Below, one piece after another: positions 43,733-53,888 of a stretch of DNA of 64,000 bases (position 1 is the stretch's first letter; each line of letters begins with the position of its first letter). The position numbers and the translations under genes were made by a program. Source of the DNA: Gelidibacter maritimus (lineage in GTDB: Bacteria; Bacteroidota; Bacteroidia; Flavobacteriales; Flavobacteriaceae); NCBI RefSeq assembly GCF_014062315.1, contig NZ_JACGLT010000010.1:109627-173626 (forward strand), given 5' to 3'. Under the pieces are notes generated by a model. It was not told where the DNA came from and made no database searches. It was given only the letters and a program-made list of their open reading frames with translations.

Positions 43733-44938
43733 TCATCTATCAAATTTAAAGAATTCTGAGAGTTTGTGTGTTTCTCCCTTTAAAAATGCGGAGACCATGT
43801 CCTTACCAATAACTGAAAAGGTAATCCCATTTCCCCCAAATCCCAATACGAAATAGGCATTTTTAAAATCGTGATGTTCACCAATATATGGTAGGCCATC
43901 TTTAGTTTCGCCAAAGGTTCCTGCCCAACCAAAATCGACTCTAAACGAATAATTCGGAAATAATTTGTTCATTGTTTTTCCTAACTTTTCAGCTTTCTTT
44001 TTGAGCAATGTATCCCGTTTATCGGCATTGACAAAATCTTCATCCTCCCCACCAATCAAAAAACGGTTATCATCGGTAGTTCTCATATAATTATATGGCT
44101 GGGCAGTATTCCAAAACAGGGTGTTTTGCACTTTTGAATAATCATCTTCATTCTGTTCGCCAACTACGGCATAGGTAGACAAAAGGTCAACAATCTTTTC
44201 AGGTATGATTTCTGTGCTTTCAAAGCCATTGCAAAAGATGATTTTTTTGGCCTTAATGGTCTTTTCGAATTCGGTATGTACTACAACGTCCTTACTGCGG
44301 TAGTCTATCTTAACCACATCGGTTTTGTCGTAAACCTGCAATCCTTTTTTATAATTGTAGTATAGGAGATCATGGGCCAATTGGAAAGCATCTATACTCC
44401 CACCTTGATCTGACAAAATGCCGCCGTGCGAATTCTCAAGCTGGTATTTTTTCTGAATGATTTCTTGTTCCAACCATTTTACGGAAAACCCATGTTTTTT
44501 TCGAGCTTCATATTCTTGCTTCAACCAAGGCACATCCTTTTTTCTTGACGCGAAATACAGCGATTCCTTTTTTGTAAAACCACATGTTGATTTAATACTT
44601 TTTGATATCTTTTGAAGTTGATCAATAGAGTCAAAACAAGCTTTATAACTTAGCACCGCACCCTTTTCACCAATAAGGTCGATTAGCTCGAAAAGTGGTT
44701 TGTCAATTTCGTATTGGAGCATAGAGGTTGTTGCTGACGTACTGCCATGGCACACCTCGCGCTTGTCGACTATGACCGTTTTATAGCCGTCGGCAATGCA
44801 TTGATGAGCAATTAAACTACCAGTGATGCCAGCACCAATAATAACTATATCGGTTTCAACATCTTCTGTCAATGAAGGATAGGAATGAAGAATGCCGTTT
44901 TTAACCAGCCAAAAAGGTTCAACAGATGTTAGACGCAT
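43733..44938 (-). CDS. FAD-dependent oxidoreductase, glycine oxidase-like (DAO) family
   Basis: 401 residues. Start chosen at ATG 44938. Rossmann dinucleotide motif DIVIIGAGITGS (GAGITG at 35-40), then CHGSTSATTSML as in the DAO family, with a C-terminal FAD segment FVLGFGGNGITFSV. Family members oxidise secondary amines, glycine or sarcosine, or are D-amino-acid oxidases. The substrate is unknown. It is convergent with the esterase gene, separated by 36 bases. Confidence 0.88.
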   Translation of the reverse strand: MRLTSVEPFWLVKNGILHSYPSLTEDVETDIVIIGAGITGSLIAHQCIADGYKTVIVDKREVCHGSTSATTSMLQYEIDKPLFELIDLIGEKGAVLSYKACFDSIDQLQKISKSIKSTCGFTKKESLYFASRKKDVPWLKQEYEARKKHGFSVKWLEQEIIQKKYQLENSHGGILSDQGGSIDAFQLAHDLLYYNYKKGLQVYDKTDVVKIDYRSKDVVVHTEFEKTIKAKKIIFCNGFESTEIIPEKIVDLLSTYAVVGEQNEDDYSKVQNTLFWNTAQPYNYMRTTDDNRFLIGGEDEDFVNADKRDTLLKKKAEKLGKTMNKLFPNYSFRVDFGWAGTFGETKDGLPYIGEHHDFKNAYFVLGFGGNGITFSVIGKDMVSAFLKGETHKLSEFFKFDR

Positions 44939-45051
44939 AAATTTCAATTTATTTCACATCAGTGCATTAGTACTCCGAAGCGTTTAATTTTATGCTAAAA
45001 TTAATCCATTTTAAATACTCATTTACAAAAAAGAGTAACCCATTAAGTTCT

Positions 45052-45999
45052 TTAACTGATAAGGTTTTGAATAATGGATTTTACAGGAAGAATGTTGGTA
45101 GTGTGCTCAATACTTGGTCCGGCAACCCAAACCGTTTTATAGGTGGCTTCTTTTGCTGCTTTTTCCGTGGCTCTCATACCAATTGAAAAACGAATCATTT
45201 TGACCCATTTTTTGAGTTTTTTATTCTTGTTCAAAATTGATTCCAACCACGATTCTTTCGTGCCAATCTTTTGAACATAGGGCGTATTGATGACCGTACA
45301 CGGGGTTCCGGAAATTCGTTGTGTCATCACAATATCCGCAGCACCATAATCCACACAGGCTTGTTTATACTCCTCGGTAACACCCGCTTCTTCAGAGGCG
45401 ATAAACGGACTCCCCACAGAAACACCATCGGCACCATAATCCAACATGGTATCAAGCTCTTCTTTTGTTCCGACGCCTCCAGCGGAAATCACGGGAATCT
45501 TACAATTGCTTTTCAAAAGTTTTATCAATTCTTTAGGTGAAATTTCACCCCTATGCCCACCTGCTTCATTATTCACTGCTATAATGGCATCAGCACCTAA
45601 AGCTTCTACCTTTTTGGCGAATTTCAGATCGGTCACATCACAGAGCACTTTAATACCCACTTTGTGTGCCTGATTAATCGTTTCTTCGGGACTTCCTAAA
45701 GAGGTGATAATAAAGTCACAACCTTCTTCACACAAAACGCGTAATTGTTCTTTGTACTTGATATTGGATTTGTTGACAATTAAATTAAATCCAAAGGAAC
45801 CACCGTCCACCTTAGCCGCTTTTAGTTCGTGAATTGCTACTTTAAGTTCTGGTAAAGTTCTGTAGTTCAATGCAGGAATACATCCCGCAATACCACCTTT
45901 CATAGCCTCAATGACCATAGCAGTATTGGATACCAAGAACATTGGCGCTTGTATGATGGGGTATTTGATATTGAGGAGTTGGTTAAGTTGTGCTGACAT
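45052..45999 (-). CDS. Nitronate monooxygenase / 2-nitropropane dioxygenase-like flavoprotein
   Basis: 315 residues, TIM-barrel FMN family. N-terminal IIQAPMFLVSN, the HIS-lacking class with GGHRGEI, and the FMN phosphate site GGVGTKEEL...GADGVSVGSPF are clear. Related proteins oxidise alkyl nitronates or propionate-3-nitronate, or act as enoyl reductases. The substrate is not determined. It stands alone on the minus strand. Confidence 0.88.
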   Translation of the reverse strand: MSAQLNQLLNIKYPIIQAPMFLVSNTAMVIEAMKGGIAGCIPALNYRTLPELKVAIHELKAAKVDGGSFGFNLIVNKSNIKYKEQLRVLCEEGCDFIITSLGSPEETINQAHKVGIKVLCDVTDLKFAKKVEALGADAIIAVNNEAGGHRGEISPKELIKLLKSNCKIPVISAGGVGTKEELDTMLDYGADGVSVGSPFIASEEAGVTEEYKQACVDYGAADIVMTQRISGTPCTVINTPYVQKIGTKESWLESILNKNKKLKKWVKMIRFSIGMRATEKAAKEATYKTVWVAGPSIEHTTNILPVKSIIQNLIS

Positions 46000-46377
46000 T
46001 TTATCTATTTAATAACCTGTAGAAATTAAAACTATTAAGTTGTATTGAGTAAAACAAATATATGAAAATATGTTATGCGTGCATAATAAATTTAAAACTT
46101 CTGTGGATATGCTAATTTCAATAAATAATAGGTTTAGCATGGAATCAGTTAATAATCTATCGTACATATTATTAAACAAAAAAGACCTGCAAGATTAGAA
46201 ACTACGGGATTGGAAACCTTACAGTTCCGTATTTCGCATAAAAAAACGCAACCAAATTAATGATTGCGTTTTTACTTCTATCTTCGAGCTTCGTGCTCTA
46301 AGCTTATGAGATACTTTGATGAGCTCAGCATAAGCCATTCACACATTCCCGATGAAAAATCGAGACGGGTACTCTGC
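46000..46377. other. Intergenic region downstream of dnaK
   Basis: Apart from the terminator described separately, I see nothing in it. Confidence 0.5.
46241..46274 (-). terminator. Terminator of dnaK
   Basis: ACGCAA and TTGCGT arms around CCAAATTAATGA. Reading the minus strand, the hairpin is followed by seven T residues. Confidence 0.7.
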
Positions 46378-48288
46378 TTACTTCACTTCTTCAAAATCGA
46401 CATCCTCAACATCACTGCCTTCATCGGACTGTCCATCTTGACCAGCTGCACCTGCGTCAGGTCCTGGTTGTCCACCCTCCTGATCTGCTTGTGCTTTATA
46501 CATTTCTTCACTAGCTACTTTCCAAGCTTCATTGATTTTCTCAAGTGCTGGATCGATGACAGCAATATCTTTAGACTCAAAAGCTGTTTTCAATTCTTCA
46601 AGTGCCTCTTCAATTGGCTTTTTCTTATCATCAGATAATTTATCGCCAAATTCTTTCAGCTGACTTTCCGTTTGGAAAATCATGGCATCAGCAGCATTTA
46701 ATTTCTCTGCTTTTTCTTTCGCCAATTTATCCGATTCTGCATTAGCTTCTGCATCAGCTTTCATCTTTTGGATTTCTTCTTCAGTCAATCCTGAGGAAGC
46801 CTCAATACGGATGTCTTGTGATTTTCCAGTTGCTTTATCGCTTGCAGTTACGTGAATGATACCATTGGCATCAATATCAAACGTTACTTCAATTTGCGGT
46901 GTTCCACGTTTTGCTGGTGGAATACCATCCAAATGGAAACGTCCAATAGTTTTGTTATCAGCAGCCATAGCACGCTCACCTTGCAATACGTGGATTTCCA
47001 CTGAAGGCTGATTGTCTGCGGCAGTTGAGAATACTTGCGATTTTTTGGTAGGAATCGTTGTATTGGCTTCAATCAATTTTGTCATGACGTTACCCATCGT
47101 TTCAATACCTAAAGCCAACGGCGTCACATCAAGTAGCAATACATCTTTTACATCTCCTGACAATACACCACCTTGAATTGCAGCACCAACAGCAACAACT
47201 TCATCAGCATTTACACCTTTACTTGGTGCTTTTCCGAAGAATTTTTCAACCGCAGCCTGTACTGCTGGAATACGTGTTGATCCACCAACCAAAATAACCT
47301 CATTGATGTCTCCTTTTGAAAGACCTGCAGCTTTCATTGCATTTTGACATGGCTCAATAGTACGTTTCACCAAATCATCAATCAATTGCTCAAATTTTGA
47401 GCGTGTCAATGTTCTTACCAAGTGTTTTGGACCACTTGCAGTAGCAGTAACATAAGGTAAGTTGATTTCAGTTTGTGCAGATGACGACAATTCAATTTTT
47501 GCTTTCTCAGCAGCTTCTTTTAAACGTTGAAGCGCCATAGGATCTTTACGCAAATCGATATCTTCTTCTGATTTGAACTCGTCCGCCAACCAGTCAATTA
47601 CTTTTTGGTCCACGTCATCACCACCTAAATGGGTATCTCCATCGGTTGACAATACTTCAAAAACGCCATCACCTAATTCTAATATAGAAACGTCATGTGT
47701 TCCTCCACCAAAGTCAAAAACTACAATCTTTTGGTCTTGTCCTTTCTTATCCAATCCGTATGCTAAAGCAGCTGCGGTTGGTTCGTTAATGATACGTCTT
47801 ACTTTTAAACCTGCAATCTCACCAGCTTCTTTTGTTGCCTGACGCTGTGAGTCATTAAAATAAGCAGGTACTGTAATTACCGCTTCACTTACGCTTTGAC
47901 CTAAATAGTCTTCAGCCGTTTTTTTCATTTTTTGAAGAATCATGGCTGATAATTCTTGTGGTGTGTATAAACGACCGTCAATATCTACTCTTGACGTATC
48001 GTTATCACCTTTAACCACTTTATATGGTACACGCTCTGCTTCATCTTTAGATTCAGAATATTTGTTCCCCATAAAACGTTTGATCGATGAAACCGTTTTT
48101 GTTGGGTTTGTCACGGCCTGACGCTTTGCTGGGTCACCAACCTTAATTTCACCGCCTTCTACAAAAGCAATTACTGATGGTGTGGTTCTTTTACCTTCTG
48201 CATTAGGAATTACAACTGGCTCATTACCTTCCATTACAGAAACACAGGAGTTGGTTGTACCTAAATCAATTCCAATTATTTTACTCAT
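46378..48288 (-). CDS. dnaK: Chaperone protein DnaK (Hsp70)
   Basis: 636 residues. Starts [14 protein letters not shown] at ATG 48288 (an in-frame extension upstream would add 22 unrelated residues). ATPase phosphate loops [20 protein letters not shown] and the [10 protein letters not shown] segment are present, followed by the substrate-binding beta domain and the lid. The acidic tail [12 protein letters not shown] is the usual EEVK-type C-terminus. dnaJ and grpE are not adjacent. Palindromic TGACA/TGTCA elements lie upstream. Confidence 0.98.
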   Translation of the reverse strand: MSKIIGIDLGTTNSCVSVMEGNEPVVIPNAEGKRTTPSVIAFVEGGEIKVGDPAKRQAVTNPTKTVSSIKRFMGNKYSESKDEAERVPYKVVKGDNDTSRVDIDGRLYTPQELSAMILQKMKKTAEDYLGQSVSEAVITVPAYFNDSQRQATKEAGEIAGLKVRRIINEPTAAALAYGLDKKGQDQKIVVFDFGGGTHDVSILELGDGVFEVLSTDGDTHLGGDDVDQKVIDWLADEFKSEEDIDLRKDPMALQRLKEAAEKAKIELSSSAQTEINLPYVTATASGPKHLVRTLTRSKFEQLIDDLVKRTIEPCQNAMKAAGLSKGDINEVILVGGSTRIPAVQAAVEKFFGKAPSKGVNADEVVAVGAAIQGGVLSGDVKDVLLLDVTPLALGIETMGNVMTKLIEANTTIPTKKSQVFSTAADNQPSVEIHVLQGERAMAADNKTIGRFHLDGIPPAKRGTPQIEVTFDIDANGIIHVTASDKATGKSQDIRIEASSGLTEEEIQKMKADAEANAESDKLAKEKAEKLNAADAMIFQTESQLKEFGDKLSDDKKKPIEEALEELKTAFESKDIAVIDPALEKINEAWKVASEEMYKAQADQEGGQPGPDAGAAGQDGQSDEGSDVEDVDFEEVK

Positions 48289-48334
48289 AATATATGTTTT
48301 GTGTTGAATTATTAATTTTTTATTTCTCTTTGTA

Positions 48335-48379
48335 TATGTCAATGACTGTGCCATGACATAAAATATGACAAGGTGTCAT
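48335..48379. promoter_or_regulatory. Two TGACA/TGTCA palindromes upstream of dnaK
   Basis: TATGTCA-N12-TGACATA (48335-48360) and ATGACA-AGG-TGTCAT (48365-48379) lie next to each other in the dnaK promoter region. They are unlike CIRCE or HspR sites as I know them. Confidence 0.4.
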
Positions 48380-48463
48380 TTCTTTGAAAAAACTTCTGTA
48401 TGGATATAGTTGCAGATAAAAACAAGGATTTGTAATTTTACAAATAACCCAAAAAAAAATCCT

Positions 48464-48985
48464 ATGAAAAAGATTGTATCCATATTATTCGTAACTGCCA
48501 TGTTACTTACTGCCTGCACAGGCTCACAAGGACCTCCAGGACCTCCTGGCCCTCCAGGAAGCACAGGTACCCCTGGCAATGATGGCGGCCTCATTGAAGC
48601 GTCTGCATTTGAAATTGATATTACCTTCAATGCTGACAATGAATTCGCCCATACAGAAAATTATGGGTTTGAAGTCTTAGCATCGGATGTGACACTTGTC
48701 TATATTTTATGGGATACCATAGAAGGTAATGACATTTGGCGATTGTTGCCTCAGACTGTACCATTTGATAATGGTGATCTTGTTTATAACTTCGATTTTA
48801 CCCAAACCGATGTACACTTCTTTTTAGATGGTACAATAGACTTCACAACCTTGGGTACCGAATGGACCAACAACCAAATTTTTAGAGTGGTCGTCATCCC
48901 TGCCGTAAATGTTGACAGTGTTGATGTTTCTAATCTAAACGAAGTGATGCAATCCTATCATATTGAAAGCTTTGAGTTGAAATAA
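48464..48985 (+). CDS. Collagen-like lipoprotein
   Basis: 173 residues from ATG 48464. It has a lipoprotein signal with LLTAC (Cys18), followed immediately by seven Gly-X-Y triplets rich in GPP (residues 20-40), then a beta-rich domain of about 130 residues. The longer frame starting at 48410 adds 18 unlikely residues. The collagen-like stalk would hold the domain away from the membrane (inference). No known family for the C-domain. Confidence 0.8.
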   Translation: MKKIVSILFVTAMLLTACTGSQGPPGPPGPPGSTGTPGNDGGLIEASAFEIDITFNADNEFAHTENYGFEVLASDVTLVYILWDTIEGNDIWRLLPQTVPFDNGDLVYNFDFTQTDVHFFLDGTIDFTTLGTEWTNNQIFRVVVIPAVNVDSVDVSNLNEVMQSYHIESFELK

Positions 48986-49038
48986 GCTTCAAATAGTTCA
49001 TTTTTTTATAAAAATTATGTTTTGTGTTTAATTGTCAA

Positions 49039-49073
49039 TTTGAATCTGCGCCTTATAGCGGAGCAGATTCAAA
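49039..49073. repeat. Perfect 11-bp inverted repeat
   Basis: TTTGAATCTGC and GCAGATTCAAA are separated by 13 bases. It may be a hairpin downstream of the lipoprotein gene but has no T-run. Confidence 0.5.
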
Positions 49074-49323
49074 GCGACATTTTGTGTGCACTAATGACAT
49101 CTCAACTCAACAATTGAGTAAAGAAATTTATGTGCTATTTTTTAATAGGATTGCCAAGGTTTTCAGAAATCGTAAAAAAATTAATGTATAAATGCTGAGT
49201 TATGAACGTTGTATGCCGTCCGCTCGCACAAGATTTTTCTAATGCTGTTCAACCTTAGCAAAGGCAAAGTCTTAAACTTAAAACTCCGCCTCCCCACCAC
49301 TGTGTTTTCATTTAAAAAGAGAT

Positions 49324-49331
49324 TATATTTG
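49324..49331 (+). promoter_or_regulatory. -7 promoter box for the L-serine deaminase gene
   Basis: TATATTTG, a full match to TAnnTTTG, 22 bases before the ATG at 49354. A TGTG lies about 19 bases upstream as a -33-like element. Confidence 0.55.
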
Positions 49332-49353
49332 TCAATCTAAATCGTTTTCGTCA

Positions 49354-50778
49354 ATGGAGTGTATTTCTGTATTTGATATGTTAAAAATTGGGGTTGGCCC
49401 ATCAAGTTCCCACACCTTAGGTCCTTGGCGTGCTGCCGAACGTTGGATAAAAGATTTAAAGGATAGCAACACCTTTAACCAAGTAGAACATATTACTGTT
49501 GACCTTTATGGATCTCTATCATTGACCGGCAAGGGTCATGCAACCGACTATGCCGTCATGTTGGGATTATATGGTGCAGATCCGGAATATGTTCCAATAG
49601 AGGATATCGAGACGATTATTGAATCCATCAAGAGTACCAATACCTTGCGGTTCAACAATGAAATACCAATTCCCTTTGATCCCAAAACGGATATTGTTTT
49701 TAATCGGAAATTTTTGCCCTATCATGCCAATGGGATGATATTTACCGCGGTCATTAACGGGAAAAAATCCAGCGCCACGTATTATTCTATCGGTGGTGGA
49801 TTTGTGGTCACCGAAGAACGGACAGTTTCAAAAAAACAGGATGCCATATTCGAAAACACCTTCCCCTATCCCATTCGTTTGGGCACGGAGCTTTTGGCGT
49901 ATTGCAGGCAATTAAATCTGCCCATTTCAGGCGTGGTCTTAGAAAATGAAAAATCAATTCGGGATATGGCTACTATCGATTCTGAATTGAAGCGCATTTG
50001 GGATACCATGTTGGAATGTATGTATATTGGCTGTCATACAGAAGGCCATTTGCCCGGTGGATTAAACGTTAGACGTCGTGCATTTGACATGCATAAATCC
50101 TTAAAATGTGATCTGCCTTATGACAATCCACAAGAATGGTTGGAGACCATAAGAAAAACTGAAGTCAAATTCAGACAAATTTTGACTTGGGTCAGTTGTT
50201 TTGCACTCAGTGTCAATGAAGTAAATGCAGCATTAGGCCGTGTTGTTACGGCACCAACAAACGGAAGTGCTGGGGTAATTCCGGCAGTGATCATGTATTA
50301 TATGGTGATTGAAAATCATCAAGCCGATTTTGAGGATATTAAGAAATTCCTATTGGTGGCCGGTGAGATTGGCAGTGTCTTTAAGAAAGGTGCCACAATT
50401 TCAGCAGCAATGGGTGGCTGTCAAGCAGAAATTGGAGTATCGTCTTCTATGGCTGCAGGTGCCTTATGCGAATTGCTTGGCGGTACGCCTGATCAGGTAT
50501 TGATTGCAGCAGAAATAGCCATGGAACATCATTTAGGAATGACCTGCGACCCTATAGCAGGCCTCGTCCAGATTCCGTGTATTGAACGAAATGCCATGGG
50601 AGCCATTAAAGCTATAAATGCGGCAGAGTTAGCCCTGGGCACAGATCCTAAAAATGTAAAAGTTCCTTTTGATAAAGTGGTCAACACCATGTGGGAAACA
50701 GCTAAAGACATGAGTTCTAAATACAAAGAAACCTCTGAAGGCGGGCTGGCGGTTGGAGTCAACTTATCAGATTGTTAA
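49354..50778 (+). CDS. sdaA: L-serine ammonia-lyase, single chain
   Basis: 474 residues. It combines the SdaAB-like N-domain ([17 protein letters not shown] at the N-terminus) and the SdaAA-like C-domain ([11 protein letters not shown], then [17 protein letters not shown] and [14 protein letters not shown]). The Cys residues in GGCQAE and CDP...IPCIERN are expected to hold the [4Fe-4S] cluster. It converts L-serine to pyruvate and ammonia. Single gene with its own promoter. Confidence 0.95.
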   Translation: MECISVFDMLKIGVGPSSSHTLGPWRAAERWIKDLKDSNTFNQVEHITVDLYGSLSLTGKGHATDYAVMLGLYGADPEYVPIEDIETIIESIKSTNTLRFNNEIPIPFDPKTDIVFNRKFLPYHANGMIFTAVINGKKSSATYYSIGGGFVVTEERTVSKKQDAIFENTFPYPIRLGTELLAYCRQLNLPISGVVLENEKSIRDMATIDSELKRIWDTMLECMYIGCHTEGHLPGGLNVRRRAFDMHKSLKCDLPYDNPQEWLETIRKTEVKFRQILTWVSCFALSVNEVNAALGRVVTAPTNGSAGVIPAVIMYYMVIENHQADFEDIKKFLLVAGEIGSVFKKGATISAAMGGCQAEIGVSSSMAAGALCELLGGTPDQVLIAAEIAMEHHLGMTCDPIAGLVQIPCIERNAMGAIKAINAAELALGTDPKNVKVPFDKVVNTMWETAKDMSSKYKETSEGGLAVGVNLSDC

Positions 50779-51117
50779 AAATTCAAGTTTCATCTCGCCC
50801 TCAAACCACAACAATTAGTTTCCAGTCATAAAAGTTCTTGCATAGAGACACTGGCCAAGGCTCAGTTAAAAAATCAATCAAAAACCTATGGCGAGACCGT
50901 GATATTTGAAAAGAAGTAGCCTATTTGATGGAGTTTATTCTATGGTTATAAAAGTAGCCGTTTCCAATACATTCCTGAATCATAATAGATACCGTCTTCT
51001 AAAATACAATTGCGATCTCGATCTCTTCTTCGAGTTTTATTTTAGTTCTATAAGTATTTTAGGTCAATTTGTTATTATATTTCAGATTTCAAAGTTTAAA
51101 TCGGTCCCTAATTGTAA
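50779..51117. other. Intergenic region upstream of the SGNH operon
   Basis: 339 bases with no convincing ORF or repeat. TATATTTC at 51076-51083 may be the -7 box of the operon. Confidence 0.4.
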
Positions 51118-52596
51118 ATGAGGTATTCGCCTTTTAAAATACTACTTTATATTGTTGCCACACTTTTGGTATTATTACTTATGACGTTTCTCAGCACTTC
51201 AAAGGATCTGGGGAATGGCAAAACCCAAGAAGGTTTTTTTGTTGGTAATGTCCGCATAAAGTATCCCACGCATGAGAGGTTTTTAGAAGATCAAGGCCCT
51301 GATCCCTCTCAACTAAAACGCATGGATAGTATTGTTGAGAACATAGAAGATTTGGTTATTGATCTTGATAAGGACATCTCAGTGGCCGAGGCAAAACCTA
51401 AAATTCCCGATTTCACTAAAATAGACACTTCAAAAGTTCAGCGCATCCAATATCCAAAAGACCGGCAGCTATTTATAGCCGAATTACGTGAGAGTTTGCA
51501 AAGTGATCGATGCCGTATCATTCATTATGGCGATTCGCAATTGGAAGGCGATAGGATTTCAGGATATCTCAGAAATAGACTTCAGGGATTATATGGTGGT
51601 ACTGGCCCTGGATTTATACCCATTGTTCAAGTTTATGAACAAATTAGCGCTAATGTCACCCATTCCGATAATTGGACGCGGCATGCTTATTTTGATCCTA
51701 CCCAAGAAAAGTTTCCACATAAAAAATACGGCGCTTACTCCTCTTTATCCCGATTTACCGATGTCTATAAAACTGTGGATAGTCTGGTATTAGATTCTCT
51801 TAAAGTCACTAAAGCGATCATCAACATTGGTCTTCCAACAAAATCCTATCGAAACTTAAGGTCTTTCAATACCATAGGTTTGCATTACGGAAACACGCTC
51901 ACATCAACGTCCGTAAAAGTTTATAATGATAATCAACTCATCAAGTCCGAACTCTTAATTGCAGATGGTGCTTACCATAAATTAGCCATAAACATGGCTG
52001 AAACGCCTTCTCACTTGAAAATTGAACTGGAAAGTAAAATAAGTCCCGATTTTTATGGACTCACACTAGATGGTAATAGCGGAATCTCATTAGACAACGT
52101 AGCTATGAGGGGTTCTTCTGGAACCATATTTGCGGGAACCGACGGCGTCAATTTTCAAAAAATGTACCAGCAATTGCAGCCAAAATTATTGATTTTTCAA
52201 TATGGTGGCAATTCCGTGCCATATATTAAAGACTCACTCGAAGTTAAAGAATATACCAGCTATCTAAAAAATCATATCAACTGGGTAAAGCGCAAGAGCG
52301 CTAATGCCAAGGTGATTTTTATTGGGCCATCAGACATGACCACCAACGATAACGGGAAATTGACAACCTATGCGTTGCTCCCATATTTGAATGAGACCTT
52401 ACAACACATGTGTAAAGAAAATGACATTGCTTTTTGGAGCATGTTTGACGCGATGGGCGGCGAAAACTCCATGCAGCATTGGGTAGATCAAGGATTGGCA
52501 GCCAATGACTACACCCATTTTTCACCTTCAGGCACACGAGTCATCTCCGAGTTATTTTTTCTATCACTCTATTTAGATTTAAAGAACAAGCAATGA
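51118..52596 (+). CDS. Membrane-anchored SGNH/GDSL-like hydrolase
   Basis: 492 residues. One N-terminal transmembrane helix (about 7-27), a 100-residue linker, then an SGNH domain. Block I is YGDSQLEGD (Ser140 in GDS) and block V is DYTHF (D464, H467). Between them there is an inserted beta region (about 225-340). The product resembles AlgX/AlgJ-like acetyltransferase partners of MBOAT proteins. Its stop overlaps the next start by ATGA. It likely acts in the periplasm on a polysaccharide together with the downstream MBOAT. Confidence 0.85.
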   Translation: MRYSPFKILLYIVATLLVLLLMTFLSTSKDLGNGKTQEGFFVGNVRIKYPTHERFLEDQGPDPSQLKRMDSIVENIEDLVIDLDKDISVAEAKPKIPDFTKIDTSKVQRIQYPKDRQLFIAELRESLQSDRCRIIHYGDSQLEGDRISGYLRNRLQGLYGGTGPGFIPIVQVYEQISANVTHSDNWTRHAYFDPTQEKFPHKKYGAYSSLSRFTDVYKTVDSLVLDSLKVTKAIINIGLPTKSYRNLRSFNTIGLHYGNTLTSTSVKVYNDNQLIKSELLIADGAYHKLAINMAETPSHLKIELESKISPDFYGLTLDGNSGISLDNVAMRGSSGTIFAGTDGVNFQKMYQQLQPKLLIFQYGGNSVPYIKDSLEVKEYTSYLKNHINWVKRKSANAKVIFIGPSDMTTNDNGKLTTYALLPYLNETLQHMCKENDIAFWSMFDAMGGENSMQHWVDQGLAANDYTHFSPSGTRVISELFFLSLYLDLKNKQ

Positions 52597-53888
52597 AACA
52601 GCGTTTTATAATATTATTTTTAGGGTTTACCACAACTATGTTTAGTCAGGATTATATTTTAGACAGCCTGACACCTCAATACGGCCATCTGATCAACTTT
52701 GAGGCAAATACCTTAAAAATGGCAGATAGCGCTCCTACGTTCAATCAGTTTTTTAACAAACTGGATGCGGTCTATCGTGGTGAAAAACAAAAACTTCATA
52801 TTTTTCATATAGGTGGATCGCATATTCAAGCAGATATATATTCAAATAAAATCAGAACCTATCTTCAAAACACCAATACAGCATCACAAGGGCAACGTGG
52901 GTTTGTATTTCCCTATCACTTGGCACACACTAACAATCCGACCAATTATCGGATTGAAGCGACAAAATCAAAGTGGAAAGGTTATCGATCATCGGTCAGA
53001 AAAGATAGCATCGCTTGGGGCTTGGCTGGTGTTACTGCTGCATTCAGAGAGGAATCTGATACTATTGTAGTGAAATCCAATTATCGAAATTACACCAAAC
53101 AACCATATGAATTCAACAAATTAAGAGTTTTTTATAACACTTGGAAATCAGATTACAATCTGTCCGTCATCGATCCTGAACTTGTAATTTCTGACACTCT
53201 AAATTTAGATAAAATGTACCGGGAGTTCCGATTCAATAAGTTGATAGATGAAGTAGGATTTTGTTTGGAATTAAAAAACGACAGTATTAAAGATCCTGAG
53301 TTTGCGCTGATGGGCATGGAAATCATGAACGATAATGACGGCATTGAATACACCAGTATTGGTGTCAATGGCGGGAGTTTTGCCTATTATAACCGCGCTG
53401 CCTATTTTGAAAAACAGTTGCAACTTTATAAACCCGATCTCTTTATCATTGCTATTGGGACGAATGATGGTTATATGCCAAAAAGTGAATTTGATGCTGA
53501 AAACTTTCGAACGTATTATGAAGCCTTTATTCGGATGATTCAAAGGGTCAATCCTGATTGCGCTATATTACTTATGGTCCCCAATGACGATTATTACCAA
53601 CGTAAAGTCCCAAATCCTAACACAGCCACCCAGCAAAAGGTTATTATGGAATTGGCGGAAAAACATCAGATGGCGGTCTGGGATTTATACGAAATCATGG
53701 GCGGTCTGGGTTCTTCAAATAAATGGTATCAAAACAAACTAATGCCTCGCGACCGAATCCATTTTACCCAATTGGGCTATAGCCTTAAAGCCGATTTGTT
53801 TATGGATGCGCTCATTGATGCCTGGGCAAAGTCCACCCATAGAAACAAAGATGAGTTGTTAAAGCACTATAAATCGTTGAATGAATAG
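52593..53888 (+). CDS. SGNH-fold protein, secreted, with GGS in block I
   Basis: 431 residues with a signal peptide (about 1-18). The SGNH domain is related to the upstream protein, but block I reads IGGSHIQAD (Ser76; Gly replaces the Asp of GDS). Block III is IGTNDGY and block V is DRIHF (D387, H390). It overlaps both neighbours (4 bases before, 8 bases after), so it is part of one tightly coupled operon. It may be a secreted acyltransferase or esterase. The changed block I may not abolish activity, because catalytic Ser and Asp/His remain. Confidence 0.85.
   Translation: MKQRFIILFLGFTTTMFSQDYILDSLTPQYGHLINFEANTLKMADSAPTFNQFFNKLDAVYRGEKQKLHIFHIGGSHIQADIYSNKIRTYLQNTNTASQGQRGFVFPYHLAHTNNPTNYRIEATKSKWKGYRSSVRKDSIAWGLAGVTAAFREESDTIVVKSNYRNYTKQPYEFNKLRVFYNTWKSDYNLSVIDPELVISDTLNLDKMYREFRFNKLIDEVGFCLELKNDSIKDPEFALMGMEIMNDNDGIEYTSIGVNGGSFAYYNRAAYFEKQLQLYKPDLFIIAIGTNDGYMPKSEFDAENFRTYYEAFIRMIQRVNPDCAILLMVPNDDYYQRKVPNPNTATQQKVIMELAEKHQMAVWDLYEIMGGLGSSNKWYQNKLMPRDRIHFTQLGYSLKADLFMDALIDAWAKSTHRNKDELLKHYKSLNE

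Larger units (their letters stand above)
48986..49353. other. Intergenic region upstream of the serine deaminase gene
   Basis: 368 bases. An 11-bp perfect stem (TTTGAATCTGC / GCAGATTCAAA, 49039-49073) without T-run, and the -7 box TATATTTG (49324-49331). Nothing else is seen. Confidence 0.5.

Noticed and set aside
46000..46377. Possible small gene between the flavoprotein and dnaK
   Set aside because: No frame with a start and convincing length; only the terminator is supported.
48289..48354. N-terminal extension of DnaK
   Set aside because: The 22 residues precede the conserved [14 protein letters not shown] start and run through the leader region with the palindromes.
50906..51121. 71-codon frame before the SGNH operon
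   Set aside because: TTG start, no ribosome-binding site, ends inside the next gene's start and shows no recognisable composition.
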